NCBI RefSeq assembly: GCF_009695775.1
Contig: NZ_VUNG01000014.1
Coordinates: forward strand, 1-64,000
DNA: 64,000 nucleotides
DNA from: Hallella mizrahii
Lineage (GTDB): Bacteria > Bacteroidota > Bacteroidia > Bacteroidales > Bacteroidaceae
Reading direction: 5' to 3'
Below, piece by piece: positions 18,461-26,048 of this stretch (its first letter is position 1; the number at the start of each line of letters is the position of its first letter). The position numbers and the translations under genes are program-made. The notes under the pieces were generated by a model, which had not been told where the DNA came from, searched no databases, and saw nothing but the letters and a program-made list of their open reading frames with translations.

Positions 18461-19669
18461 TTATTTCAGAGTGCTTTGGTACCAGTCATAGAGTTTCTTC
18501 ACACCGTCCTCGATCTCTACCTTATGGTGCCAGCCGAGGGAGTGGAGTTTGCTCACGTCGATGAGCTTGCGCGGTGTGCCGTTGGGTTTTGTTGTATCCC
18601 AGACGATCTCGCCTTCGAAGCCGACGGTGTTCTTCACGAGGCAGGCCAGCGCTTTGATGGTGAGCTCCTTGCCCGTACCCACGTTGATGTGGCAGTTGCG
18701 GATCTCGCCAAGAGAAGGGATGGCGCCGCCACGGCCTTCCGAGTTGTTGCGGTTCACCTCACCGTCAGTCTTCACGCCGTAGAACACAGAAGAGTACTTC
18801 TCAATGCCGATGATGTCACTGAAGTCTACGTTGAGCAGCACATGTACTGATGCGTCGGCCATGTCCTCACTCCAGAGGAACTCACGCAGCGGAGAGCCGT
18901 CGCCCCAAAGCGTCACCTTGTTGTTGTCAATGCCATAGAAGTCGAGAGCTTTCAGAATCCGCTCTTTCGGCTCGTTGCCGTCGACATTCTCTTTGCCTAT
19001 GAGGTCGGCGAGCTTTGCAGGCGGGTTGATGGGCCGTTTGTTCATGTCCGTGCGGATTGCATCCCAGTTGTCGTCGTGGATGAGCTTGGCCAAATAGATC
19101 TTGCGCATCATGGCCGGCATGACGTGGGAGTTCTCCAAGTGGAAGTTGTCGTTGGGGCCATAGAGGTTTGTCGGCATCACGGCGATATAGTTTGTGCCAT
19201 ATTGCAGGTTGTAGCTCTCACACATCTTCAGTCCTGCAATCTTCGCAATGGCATACTCCTCATTGGTGTATTCCAAGGGTGAGGTGAGCAGTGCGTCTTC
19301 TTTCATCGGCTGTGGCGCATTCTTAGGATAGATACACGTAGAGCCGAGGAAGAGCAGTTTCTTCACATGATGCTTATAGGCCTGCTCGATGACATTGCAC
19401 TGCATCTTCATGTTCTGCATGATGAAGTCAGCGCGATAGAGCGAGTTGGCCATGATGCCGCCCACGAAGGCAGCGGCAAGCACCACCGCGTCGGGCTGCT
19501 CCTGGTCAAAGAAGTTCTTTACGGCGAGCTGGTCGGTGAGATCCAGCTCTTTGTGTGTGCGGCCAACAAGATTGTTGTATCCGCGTTGTTTCAAGTTGTT
19601 CCAGATGGCCGAGCCCACCAAGCCGTGGTGGCCGGCAACAAATATTTTATCCGATTTCTTTAAAGTCAT
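18461..19669 (-). CDS. fcl: GDP-L-fucose synthase
   Basis: A 402-residue extended short-chain dehydrogenase that converts GDP-4-keto-6-deoxymannose to GDP-L-fucose. It shows the NADP-binding GHHGLVG at the N-terminus and the catalytic Tyr and Lys in YAIAKIAG. It is longer than the roughly 320-residue E. coli enzyme, the extra length lying around residues 190-320. It sits 64 bases downstream of gmd on the same strand, and the GT2 gene follows after 8 bases. Manganese or GDP-mannose supply comes from elsewhere; manC is at 46.4 kb. Confidence 0.93.
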   Translation of the reverse strand: MTLKKSDKIFVAGHHGLVGSAIWNNLKQRGYNNLVGRTHKELDLTDQLAVKNFFDQEQPDAVVLAAAFVGGIMANSLYRADFIMQNMKMQCNVIEQAYKHHVKKLLFLGSTCIYPKNAPQPMKEDALLTSPLEYTNEEYAIAKIAGLKMCESYNLQYGTNYIAVMPTNLYGPNDNFHLENSHVMPAMMRKIYLAKLIHDDNWDAIRTDMNKRPINPPAKLADLIGKENVDGNEPKERILKALDFYGIDNNKVTLWGDGSPLREFLWSEDMADASVHVLLNVDFSDIIGIEKYSSVFYGVKTDGEVNRNNSEGRGGAIPSLGEIRNCHINVGTGKELTIKALACLVKNTVGFEGEIVWDTTKPNGTPRKLIDVSKLHSLGWHHKVEIEDGVKKLYDWYQSTLK

Positions 19670-19733
19670 ATCACATTGCTCTCTTTGCGTTCTTAGAGCC
19701 TTAGCTTGTAAGATTGAAATAAGTTTTCCTCTT

Positions 19734-20828
19734 CTATTTCACTATACCTTTTTCGAGATATTCTTCGAGGTTGACGCGGACGCGGGCAGCAGCATCGTCG
19801 GCAGCTACCTTCTTCATGTCGCTGTCCACCATGAGCTTGACAAGGTCTTCGAAGGATGTGCGGGTAGGATTCCAGTTCAGTTCTGCCTTGGCCTTAGTGG
19901 GATCGCCCCAAAGGTTGACCACATCGGTGGGACGGTAGAAGTCCGGTGACACTTCGATGAGCACCTTGCCGGTAGCCTGGTCAATACCCTTCTCGTCAGC
20001 ACCCTCGCCTTCCCAGCGCAGTTCGATGCCCACGTGATGGAAAGCCAGCGTGGCAAACTCACGTACGGTGTGCTGCTTACCTGTGGCGATGACGAAGTCC
20101 TCCGGTGTCTTGTGCTGCAGGATCAGCCACATGCACTCGACATAGTCCTTGGCGTAGCCCCAGTCACGACGGCTGGAGAGGTTGCCGAGATAGAGCTTGT
20201 CCTGCTTGCCCTGCTTGATGCGGGCGGCAGCCAGCGTGATCTTACGTGTCACGAAGGTCTCACCGCGACGCTCGCTCTCATGGTTGAAGAGGATGCCGTT
20301 GCAGGCGAACATGTTATAAGCATCGCGGTACTCTTTCACGATCCAGAAGCCATACTGCTTGGCCACGGCATAGGGAGAATAGGGATGGAAAGGCGTGTTC
20401 TCGTTCTGCGGCACCTCTTCCACCTTGCCATAGAGCTCGGAAGTGGAAGCCTGATAGATGCGGCAGCTGTCCGTGAGACCTAACTGACGCACAGCCTCCA
20501 AGATGCGGAGCACACCGACGGCATCCACGTCGGCGGTATACTCCGGAGAGTCGAAGCTTACCTGCACATGGCTCTGTGCGGCGAGGTTATAGATCTCAGT
20601 AGGGCGTACCTTGCCGATGACGCCTAGCACACTCATCGAGTCGCTCAAGTCGGCATAGTGAAGATGGAAATGCGGCGCACCCTCAAGGTGGGCGATGCGT
20701 GGACGGAAGTCCACGGAAGAGCGGCGGATGACACCATGCACGTCATAACCTTTGTCCAACAGAAACTCGGCAAGATAGGAACCGTCTTGTCCCGTAATGC
20801 CTGTGATCAATGCTACTTTTCTTTCCAT
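19734..20828 (-). CDS. gmd: GDP-mannose 4,6-dehydratase
   Basis: A 364-residue SDR enzyme performing the first step from GDP-mannose to GDP-fucose. It shows [15 protein letters not shown] near the N-terminus for NADP binding, [14 protein letters not shown], and the YAVAKQY catalytic pair. The length is normal for Gmd. It heads a minus-strand run gmd-fcl-GT2-MFS, which looks like one operon. Confidence 0.95.
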   Translation of the reverse strand: MERKVALITGITGQDGSYLAEFLLDKGYDVHGVIRRSSVDFRPRIAHLEGAPHFHLHYADLSDSMSVLGVIGKVRPTEIYNLAAQSHVQVSFDSPEYTADVDAVGVLRILEAVRQLGLTDSCRIYQASTSELYGKVEEVPQNENTPFHPYSPYAVAKQYGFWIVKEYRDAYNMFACNGILFNHESERRGETFVTRKITLAAARIKQGKQDKLYLGNLSSRRDWGYAKDYVECMWLILQHKTPEDFVIATGKQHTVREFATLAFHHVGIELRWEGEGADEKGIDQATGKVLIEVSPDFYRPTDVVNLWGDPTKAKAELNWNPTRTSFEDLVKLMVDSDMKKVAADDAAARVRVNLEEYLEKGIVK

Positions 20829-20938
20829 TTGTTCTGAAGTATGATGCTATATTGAATGTTTGTTGTTATATATATAATAAGGTGTGTCCAACATGCCTAT
20901 GCATGTTAGAACAGTCACATCTTAGTTTTCCCACAGTT

Positions 20939-21574
20939 TTATTTGTCGGTGAGCCTGTCGTCTCGAAACAGTCCGAAGAGTTCGGCGTCGATCATGTCGG
21001 TGACCTTCCGGAAGTCGGCAGGCGTATCCTCAAAGCTGAGTTTGTCGCCGTCGATGATGATCAGCGGTCCCTGATACGAGGCCACCCAATCCTCATAACG
21101 CTTCTGCAGTCCGGCAAGATAGTCGATGCGTATGCTCTTCTCAAACGAGCGGCCACGCTTCTCAATGTGCTTGACGAGCGTGGGGATACTCGAACGGATG
21201 TAGATCATCAGTTGTGGAAGCTTGACCAGTGACATCATCAAGTCGAAGAGATCGCTGTAGTTTTGGAAGTCGCGGTCACTCATGTATCCCTGGTCGTGGA
21301 GGTTCGGCGCAAAAATGCGTGCATCCTCAAAGATCGTTCTGTCCTGGATGATGGTGTCGTGGCTGTTGGCAATCTCCACGACCTCTTTGAAACGTTTGTT
21401 GAGGAAGTAGATCTGAAGGTTGAAAGACCAGCGCTTCATGTCGCCGTAGAAGTCATCGAGATAAGGGTTGTTGTCTACAGGCTCAAAGCGTGGTGTCCAG
21501 TGATATTTTTTGGCAAGCATCTTGGTCAGCGTGGTCTTTCCACTTCCGATGTTGCCGGCGATAGCGATATGCAT
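20939..21574 (-). CDS. Deoxynucleoside kinase
   Basis: A 211-residue dNK-family kinase that phosphorylates deoxynucleosides for salvage. The P-loop GNIGSGKTT is at residues 7-15, the DRTIFED motif is the DRS-type catalytic and sensor segment, and the arginine-rich lid KRGRSFE follows. The next gene upstream is a paralogue; in other bacteria such pairs form a deoxyadenosine/deoxyguanosine kinase heterodimer. Which specificity belongs to which copy cannot be told. Confidence 0.9.
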   Translation of the reverse strand: MHIAIAGNIGSGKTTLTKMLAKKYHWTPRFEPVDNNPYLDDFYGDMKRWSFNLQIYFLNKRFKEVVEIANSHDTIIQDRTIFEDARIFAPNLHDQGYMSDRDFQNYSDLFDLMMSLVKLPQLMIYIRSSIPTLVKHIEKRGRSFEKSIRIDYLAGLQKRYEDWVASYQGPLIIIDGDKLSFEDTPADFRKVTDMIDAELFGLFRDDRLTDK

Positions 21575-21641
21575 GTTTGAATGATGAGTGTTGTATGTTG
21601 AGTGAAGAATGGAGTAAGCCTACAAGGGTCGTGCATCAAGA

Positions 21642-22265
21642 TTACAGCAGAGTGGGGTGGGGTGAGAGCTGTTCGTCAATGCGGCCGATGATATATTCAA
21701 AATCTTCGCGACGGTTGACAAAGTCGAGGTTGTCGACATCGATGGTGATGGCGCGCCCGTGATATTGCTCTGTCATGAAGCGATTGTAGCGGTCGTTGAG
21801 TTGTTTGAGATAGCTGAGCTGCATGTCCTGCTCGTAGGCACGTCCTCGTTTCTGAATGTTGCCCACGAGATGTGGAACGGAAGCACGTAGGTAGACCATC
21901 AGGTCAGGTTCACGCGCCACCATCATCATAGAGTTGAAGAGTCCCATGTATGTTTCGAAGTCACGGTCGCTCATATTTCCCAAGTCGTGGTTGTTGGCGG
22001 CGAAGATATACACACCCTCGTAGATGGATCGGTCTTGTACGATGGTGCGCTTGCTGCGGTTGATGGTGAGCAAGTCGCGGAAGCGTTCTTTGAGGAAGAA
22101 CACTTCCAGGTTGAGTGCCCACCGCCGCATGTCCTTGTAATAGTCTTCGAGGTATGGGTTGTGTGTCACGCTTTCCATTCGTGCGCGCCAGCCGTAGTGC
22201 CGTGCGAGCAACTGAGTGAGCGTGGTTTTCCCGCTGCCGATGTTTCCTGCAATGACGATATGCAT
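21642..22265 (-). CDS. Deoxynucleoside kinase, second copy
   Basis: A 207-residue dNK paralogue of the neighbouring gene, with P-loop GNIGSGKTT, DRSIYEG and lid KRGRAYE. The two proteins are alike along their whole length. It starts three bases after the stop of the AAA-CYTH gene, so the three genes are an operon. Probably one subunit of a purine deoxynucleoside kinase pair. Confidence 0.9.
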   Translation of the reverse strand: MHIVIAGNIGSGKTTLTQLLARHYGWRARMESVTHNPYLEDYYKDMRRWALNLEVFFLKERFRDLLTINRSKRTIVQDRSIYEGVYIFAANNHDLGNMSDRDFETYMGLFNSMMMVAREPDLMVYLRASVPHLVGNIQKRGRAYEQDMQLSYLKQLNDRYNRFMTEQYHGRAITIDVDNLDFVNRREDFEYIIGRIDEQLSPHPTLL

Positions 22266-22268
22266 GAG

Positions 22269-23357
22269 TTAATGTCTGAGCGCAAGGTTATAGTTATAGT
22301 AATTGGCATCGCCGGTGATGTCTTTCACCACTTTGAGGAAGGGAGGGAAGTTGACGCTTTCGGTGTCGGTGATGCCTTTTGTCTCAAGGATGACAAGTCC
22401 CTGGAGCTGTCGTTGATAGGTGTCGAGCTCGAAGTATTGTCCTTTCCAGATAAAGCTCTTGCGCTTCTTGTATATCGTGTGGCGATAAGGATCGGCTTGC
22501 GAGAGCAGCGACTCGTAGAGAGCGTTGCTTACCTGCCGTTCGGTCTCGACCTGCTGGTTGGGTCCGACAGTTTTCTTCATGGTGTGCACGTTGACGCGCT
22601 TGCCGCCGGGCCAGATGCGTCGACGCAGTCTGACCTCGCTGTCCGGGTCAGCCACGAGATACGTCTGCACGATGTCGCTGTCGATGGTCTGTGGCATGTC
22701 ACCGACAACCTCCACGATGTATTTCCGCTCCTCGGTGATAGGTTGCGGCAATCCGAGCACGGCGGAGATCTCCTTGAGCACGCGGTTGATCTTTGTGTCG
22801 AAGTCGACGTGGTTGTTGATAACGCGCAGATGGGGATGACCGCTCCATGCGTTGATGACGCGCTTGTCGACGATGCGAGCCTTTTCCAGTCCTTCCGACC
22901 GTTCCTTGTTATTAGCTACTGTGTAGAACTCTTCGGCACCGTCAGCAGCGGAGACGAGGTGAAGCACGGCATCGTAGCGTCCGAGCAGTTCCGGCGTGGA
23001 AGTACCTACGCGCCCGGTGATGTCGTTCCACATGTCGGTGTTCATATACGCCGAGATGTCCATGGCACCCCGGTCACAGACGATCACCGCCGGTTCCTTC
23101 ACCGTCTGGGCAATCTGTATGAACTTGTCTTCCAGCCCGAGTTGCTCCTGCAGCGTAGCGATCTCGCCTTGATAAAAGAATTCGTGATTGGTAGTCAGGT
23201 AGTCCATTCCTGCTTGGGCAAACATGGTGGGTACTTCTGGAATGGTGAAGACCTTAAAGCCCAAACTTGAGAAATGGTCGATGACCTTTACAAGAGCTGT
23301 CGTTTTGCCTGCACAAGGGCCACCTGTGAGGACAATCTTTTTGAGTTGATAATCCAT
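22269..23357 (-). CDS. P-loop NTPase fused to a CYTH-like domain
   Basis: A 362-residue protein with two domains. The first is an AAA_28-type P-loop NTPase or kinase domain: GGPCAGKTT at residues 12-20 and VIVCDRGAMD later. The second, from about residue 205, is a CYTH/triphosphate-tunnel domain with an alternating basic strand EVRLRRRIWPGGK. The usual ExExK signature reads TEERK, so one acidic residue is missing. It lies at the head of the operon with both deoxynucleoside kinases, which suggests a role in nucleotide or polyphosphate metabolism. The actual substrate is unknown. Confidence 0.75.
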   Translation of the reverse strand: MDYQLKKIVLTGGPCAGKTTALVKVIDHFSSLGFKVFTIPEVPTMFAQAGMDYLTTNHEFFYQGEIATLQEQLGLEDKFIQIAQTVKEPAVIVCDRGAMDISAYMNTDMWNDITGRVGTSTPELLGRYDAVLHLVSAADGAEEFYTVANNKERSEGLEKARIVDKRVINAWSGHPHLRVINNHVDFDTKINRVLKEISAVLGLPQPITEERKYIVEVVGDMPQTIDSDIVQTYLVADPDSEVRLRRRIWPGGKRVNVHTMKKTVGPNQQVETERQVSNALYESLLSQADPYRHTIYKKRKSFIWKGQYFELDTYQRQLQGLVILETKGITDTESVNFPPFLKVVKDITGDANYYNYNLALRH

Positions 23358-23373
23358 TTGGAGTTGTATTTCG

Positions 23374-23447
23374 TGTCGACACTTGGATTCGAACCAAGGA
23401 CCCCCACCATGTCAAGGTGATACTCTAACCAACTGAGCTATGCCGAC
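23374..23447 (-). tRNA. tRNA-Val (anticodon GAC)
   Basis: A 74-base cloverleaf on the minus strand. The acceptor strand GTCGGCA pairs with TGTCGAC (one G-U), the D arm is GCTC/GAGT, and the anticodon stem TCACC/GGTGG encloses loop TTGACAT, so the anticodon is GAC. The T arm contains GGTTCGAATCC. Discriminator A; the CCA end is not encoded. Confidence 0.95.
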
Positions 23448-23495
23448 AAACGAATATATTTATAATGCAAAACGTCTGCTCTTGTTTTGCGGGTG

Positions 23496-23503
23496 CAAAG
23501 TTA
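23496..23503 (-). promoter_or_regulatory. -7 box for tRNA-Val
   Basis: Minus-strand TAACTTTG, an exact TAnnTTTG match, about 50 bases before the tRNA 5' end. Confidence 0.45.
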
Positions 23504-23555
23504 CAAAGTTTTTTTGAAACAGACGAAGGATTTGCATCTTTTTTTTCAAATTAAT

Positions 23556-23585
23556 TGTCGCGACCGGTTTTGTCCGGCCGCGACA
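23556..23585 (-). terminator. Hairpin after the flavodiiron gene
   Basis: Arms TGTCGCGACCGG (23556-23567) and CCGGCCGCGACA (23574-23585) pair at 11 of 12 positions, six bases beyond the flavoprotein stop. The following minus-strand tract is ATTAATTTG, so termination strength is uncertain. Confidence 0.55.
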
Positions 23586-23590
23586 GTCAT

Positions 23591-24784
23591 TTATGCTTCT
23601 ACTTTCTTGCAGAACTGCTCTCCGTAGTCGCGGCACTCGTCGATGGCCTTGTTGTCGGGCACCCACAAGCATTTGATGCCGTCGTCGACAACGTCGAATC
23701 CTGCTTCCTGCAGATGTTTTGTGATGAGCTTCGGTGCGTCGCCGCTCCAGCCGTAAGAGCCGAAGGCAGCAGCTTTCTTGCCCTTGAACTTCAGTCCGCG
23801 TGCCATCTCGAGGATGCCTGCGATGGCAAAGGAGTAGCCGTAGTTGATGGTTGGTGAGCCCACGAGCACCGCTTTAGAGCGGAACATCTGCGTGAGCACG
23901 TCGTTCTTGTCCTCTTTGGCTACGTTGTAGAGTTTCACCTCCACCGACGGATCGGCGCGGCGGATGCCTTCGGCGATGGCCTCACCCATGAGTCGTGTGC
24001 TCTGCCACATGGTATCGTAGACGATGGTGATCTGATTTTCCTGATATGGTGTCGACCACTTCTGATAGTTCTCGATGATCTGTTGGATGTACTTTGTCCA
24101 GATGACGCCATGCGAAGGAGCGATCATCTTGATGGGCAGGTTCATGCCGAGCACCTCCTTCACCTTGCGTGCCACCATCGGGCTGTAGAGGTTGAGGATG
24201 TTGGTGTAGTATTTCTCTGCCTCATACATCACGTCGTTGACGTTGGCTGCTGTGTCGAAGAGCGACTCGGTAGCATAATGCTGTCCGAAGGCATCGTTGG
24301 AGAACAGAATGTCGTCGCCGGACATATAGGTGAACATCGTGTCGGGCCAGTGGAGCATCGGCGCCTCGATGAAGGTCAGCGTGTGCTTGCCGATGTTGAG
24401 CGTGTCGCCCGTCTTGACGTTGACATAGTTCCAGTCCTGATGATAGTGACCACGCAGGATGGCCTCTCCTTTCTTTGTGCAGTAGATGGGCGTGCCGGGG
24501 ATCTCACGGAGCAGCTCAGGCAGCGCACCGCTATGGTCTATCTCGTTGTGGTTCATCACGATGTAGTCGATGTCCTTCAGGTCGATGACCTCTTTGAGCC
24601 GCTTGACAAACTCGCGGTCGTAAGGGCGCCACACCGTATCGATGAGCACATTCTTTTCGTCTTTAATCAAATAGGCATTGTAGCTGGAGCCATGAAAAGT
24701 GGACAGCTCGTCGCCATGGAAATGGACCAAGTCCCAGTCCACCTTGCCTACCCATGTGACGTTGTCGGTAATCTTCTTTCCCAT
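23591..24784 (-). CDS. Flavodiiron protein (A-type flavoprotein, O2/NO reductase)
   Basis: A 397-residue FprA-type protein. The N-terminal metallo-beta-lactamase-like domain has the diiron ligand motif HNEIDH (His79, Glu81, Asp83, His84). The C-terminal flavodoxin domain has the FMN loop YDTMWQSTRLM and SYGWSG. Flavodiiron proteins reduce O2 to water or NO to N2O in the cytoplasm of anaerobes, with electrons from rubredoxin. The rubredoxin gene lies 107 bases upstream on the same strand, which supports this role. Length is normal for the two-domain class A. Confidence 0.93.
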   Translation of the reverse strand: MGKKITDNVTWVGKVDWDLVHFHGDELSTFHGSSYNAYLIKDEKNVLIDTVWRPYDREFVKRLKEVIDLKDIDYIVMNHNEIDHSGALPELLREIPGTPIYCTKKGEAILRGHYHQDWNYVNVKTGDTLNIGKHTLTFIEAPMLHWPDTMFTYMSGDDILFSNDAFGQHYATESLFDTAANVNDVMYEAEKYYTNILNLYSPMVARKVKEVLGMNLPIKMIAPSHGVIWTKYIQQIIENYQKWSTPYQENQITIVYDTMWQSTRLMGEAIAEGIRRADPSVEVKLYNVAKEDKNDVLTQMFRSKAVLVGSPTINYGYSFAIAGILEMARGLKFKGKKAAAFGSYGWSGDAPKLITKHLQEAGFDVVDDGIKCLWVPDNKAIDECRDYGEQFCKKVEA

Positions 24785-24891
24785 ATCTGTTGTTATTCCT
24801 CTTTCATTCTGTCCTGATTCAAAATGGATGGTGACGGCACCTTGATATTAAGGAGCCGTCATCATCTGCCTGTCTGTCTTGGTATTTACTG

Positions 24892-25056
24892 TTATTCCTC
24901 CACGGGGCTGAAATCTTCCTTGCCTACGCCGCAGGTGGGGCATACCCAGTCCTCGGGCAGATCCTCGAAAGCCGTTCCGGGTTGTATACCATTATCAGGG
25001 TCTCCTTTAGCGGGGTCATAGACGTAGCCGCATACATTGCATTCGTACTTTTTCAT
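24892..25056 (-). CDS. Rubredoxin
   Basis: A 54-residue rubredoxin with both iron-binding pairs, [10 protein letters not shown] and CPTCGVGK, and the conserved GDPDNGI and DLPEDWVCP segments. It is a one-electron carrier with a single Fe(Cys)4 centre. It is encoded directly upstream of the flavodiiron protein and is very likely its electron donor. A good -7 box lies at 25132-25139. Confidence 0.95.
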   Translation of the reverse strand: MKKYECNVCGYVYDPAKGDPDNGIQPGTAFEDLPEDWVCPTCGVGKEDFSPVEE

Positions 25057-25131
25057 GTTGTGTTATGTTTTAAATGAATACTTGGCAGCAATGCCAGACA
25101 AAGCTGCCATGAAAGTTTTCTTTTCTATGCG

Positions 25132-25139
25132 CAAAGATA
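25132..25139 (-). promoter_or_regulatory. -7 box for rubredoxin and flavodiiron genes
   Basis: Minus-strand TATCTTTG, an exact TAnnTTTG match, 76 bases before the rubredoxin start. The leader contains a GGCAGC/GCTGCC stem at 25084-25089 and 25103-25108. Confidence 0.55.
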
Positions 25140-25291
25140 CGAAAGATAAATCAGAATCCCATCATAATCGCGAATTATTTCTTAGAGGGTCAATGTTGTT
25201 AACATTTTAAGTGTAACCCTGCCACCATTGGTTAACAACTGTTGTTATCGCACACACCAATCACAGAAAAGGTTAAAAGACTCCCCTATAA

Positions 25292-25323
25292 TTTGGAGGT
25301 TTGGTAAATTCCACGTATCTTTG
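25292..25323 (+). promoter_or_regulatory. Strong promoter with no ORF behind it
   Basis: TTTG at 25292-25295, then 20 bases, then TATCTTTG at 25316-25323: a textbook Bacteroidota promoter. No plausible coding gene follows on the plus strand for several hundred bases, which points to a non-coding transcript. Confidence 0.65.
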
Positions 25324-25329
25324 CAATGG

Positions 25330-25545
25330 TTTTAAAATAGACAGATTCGAAAAGGTTTTTAGGTTTTAAGAAAAGGTTTTAGTTATTATTTAGGTAGATT
25401 ACAAGGTTGTTTAATTCAACAATTCAACAGGTTGTTAGTCAGGGAAAGAAAGATTGATTTTATTTTCAGAGTAACAATCATGCTGGAGTTTGTCTTACGC
25501 CGTGAGGCGTGAGCCTACTACCAAGCACGATTTTTTTTGTTTTAT
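25330..25545 (+). ncRNA. Candidate small RNA with terminator
   Basis: Predicted transcript from the promoter at 25292-25323. It has an AT-rich 5' part with repeated AGGTTTTA-like units, a GATTG/CAATC stem around 25452-25480, then an imperfect long hairpin (about 25482-25529) pairing TGCTGGAGT with ACTACCAAGCA, followed by ATTTTTTTTG. This is the layout of a rho-independent terminated small RNA of about 200 bases. It could belong to a known Bacteroidales family such as 6S-like RNA; I cannot verify that. End positions are approximate. Confidence 0.4.
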
Positions 25546-25734
25546 ATCTCACCTCTTCTTAAGCTTACATTCCTCTCCATAGTTTTTCCAAAACACCATC
25601 ACGCTTACAGCAAGTCCGGTCATGTTCTTGTTCCATGCCTCTTACCCGATAGAGCAGATGATCGTTTCGTGCTGGCAATATCGTGTCAGCTTGAGGGCAT
25701 TTACAGAATAGGGGCTGGTACAACAAAGGCGCTT

Positions 25735-25816
25735 AAATTTCGGGGGAATGACTATTCCCGGCCAATTAAATTTCGGGGGGATGACGATTTTGACCCTTTA
25801 GAATTTTGGGGGAGCC
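25735..25816. repeat. Three 33-bp-spaced repeats, IS-end-like
   Basis: AAATTTCGGGGGAATGAC at 25735-25752, AAATTTCGGGGGGATGAC at 25768-25785, and a weaker GAATTTTGGGGGAGCC at 25801-25816, all 33 bp apart. Multiple phased copies of this kind resemble transposase-binding ends of IS21-type elements. No transposase gene is present, so this would be a remnant. A short ORF reads through the repeats in 11-residue steps, but I do not regard it as a gene. Confidence 0.55.
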
Positions 25817-25853
25817 ACAAAATTTAGTATATTCTCACTTGAGAATCAACTGA

Positions 25854-26024
25854 TGTACAAAAGATTATGGAAGGTCATTCGGCTATAGGTCACATGCCTC
25901 CTTGGATGCTTTCTGCAAGAAATTCTCGAGCCGAGTCAAAGATCCCATCCTCGTGTACACAAAGGATCTGGGCAAGGATGGCGACACGATCCTGCTTCCC
26001 GTCTATATGGTACCCTTCTTATAA
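25854..26024 (+). pseudogene. C-terminal relic of an AAA ATPase (DUF4143-type)
   Basis: A 56-codon open stretch with no start codon that ends in a natural stop. It encodes FCKKFSSRVKDPILVYTKDL and then DGDTILLPVYMVPFL. This resembles the extreme C-terminus of DUF4143-type AAA ATPases common in Bacteroidales, recalled from the family rather than searched. The upstream body is missing, and IS-end-like repeats lie just before it, so it is probably a deletion remnant. Confidence 0.5.
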
Positions 26025-26048
26025 CGATTGGCTGTCTTTTATCAATAT

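Noticed and set aside
25537..25827. 96-residue plus-strand ORF through the 33-bp repeats
   Set aside because: The 11-residue periodicity follows from the DNA repeats, and the rest has no protein-like pattern.
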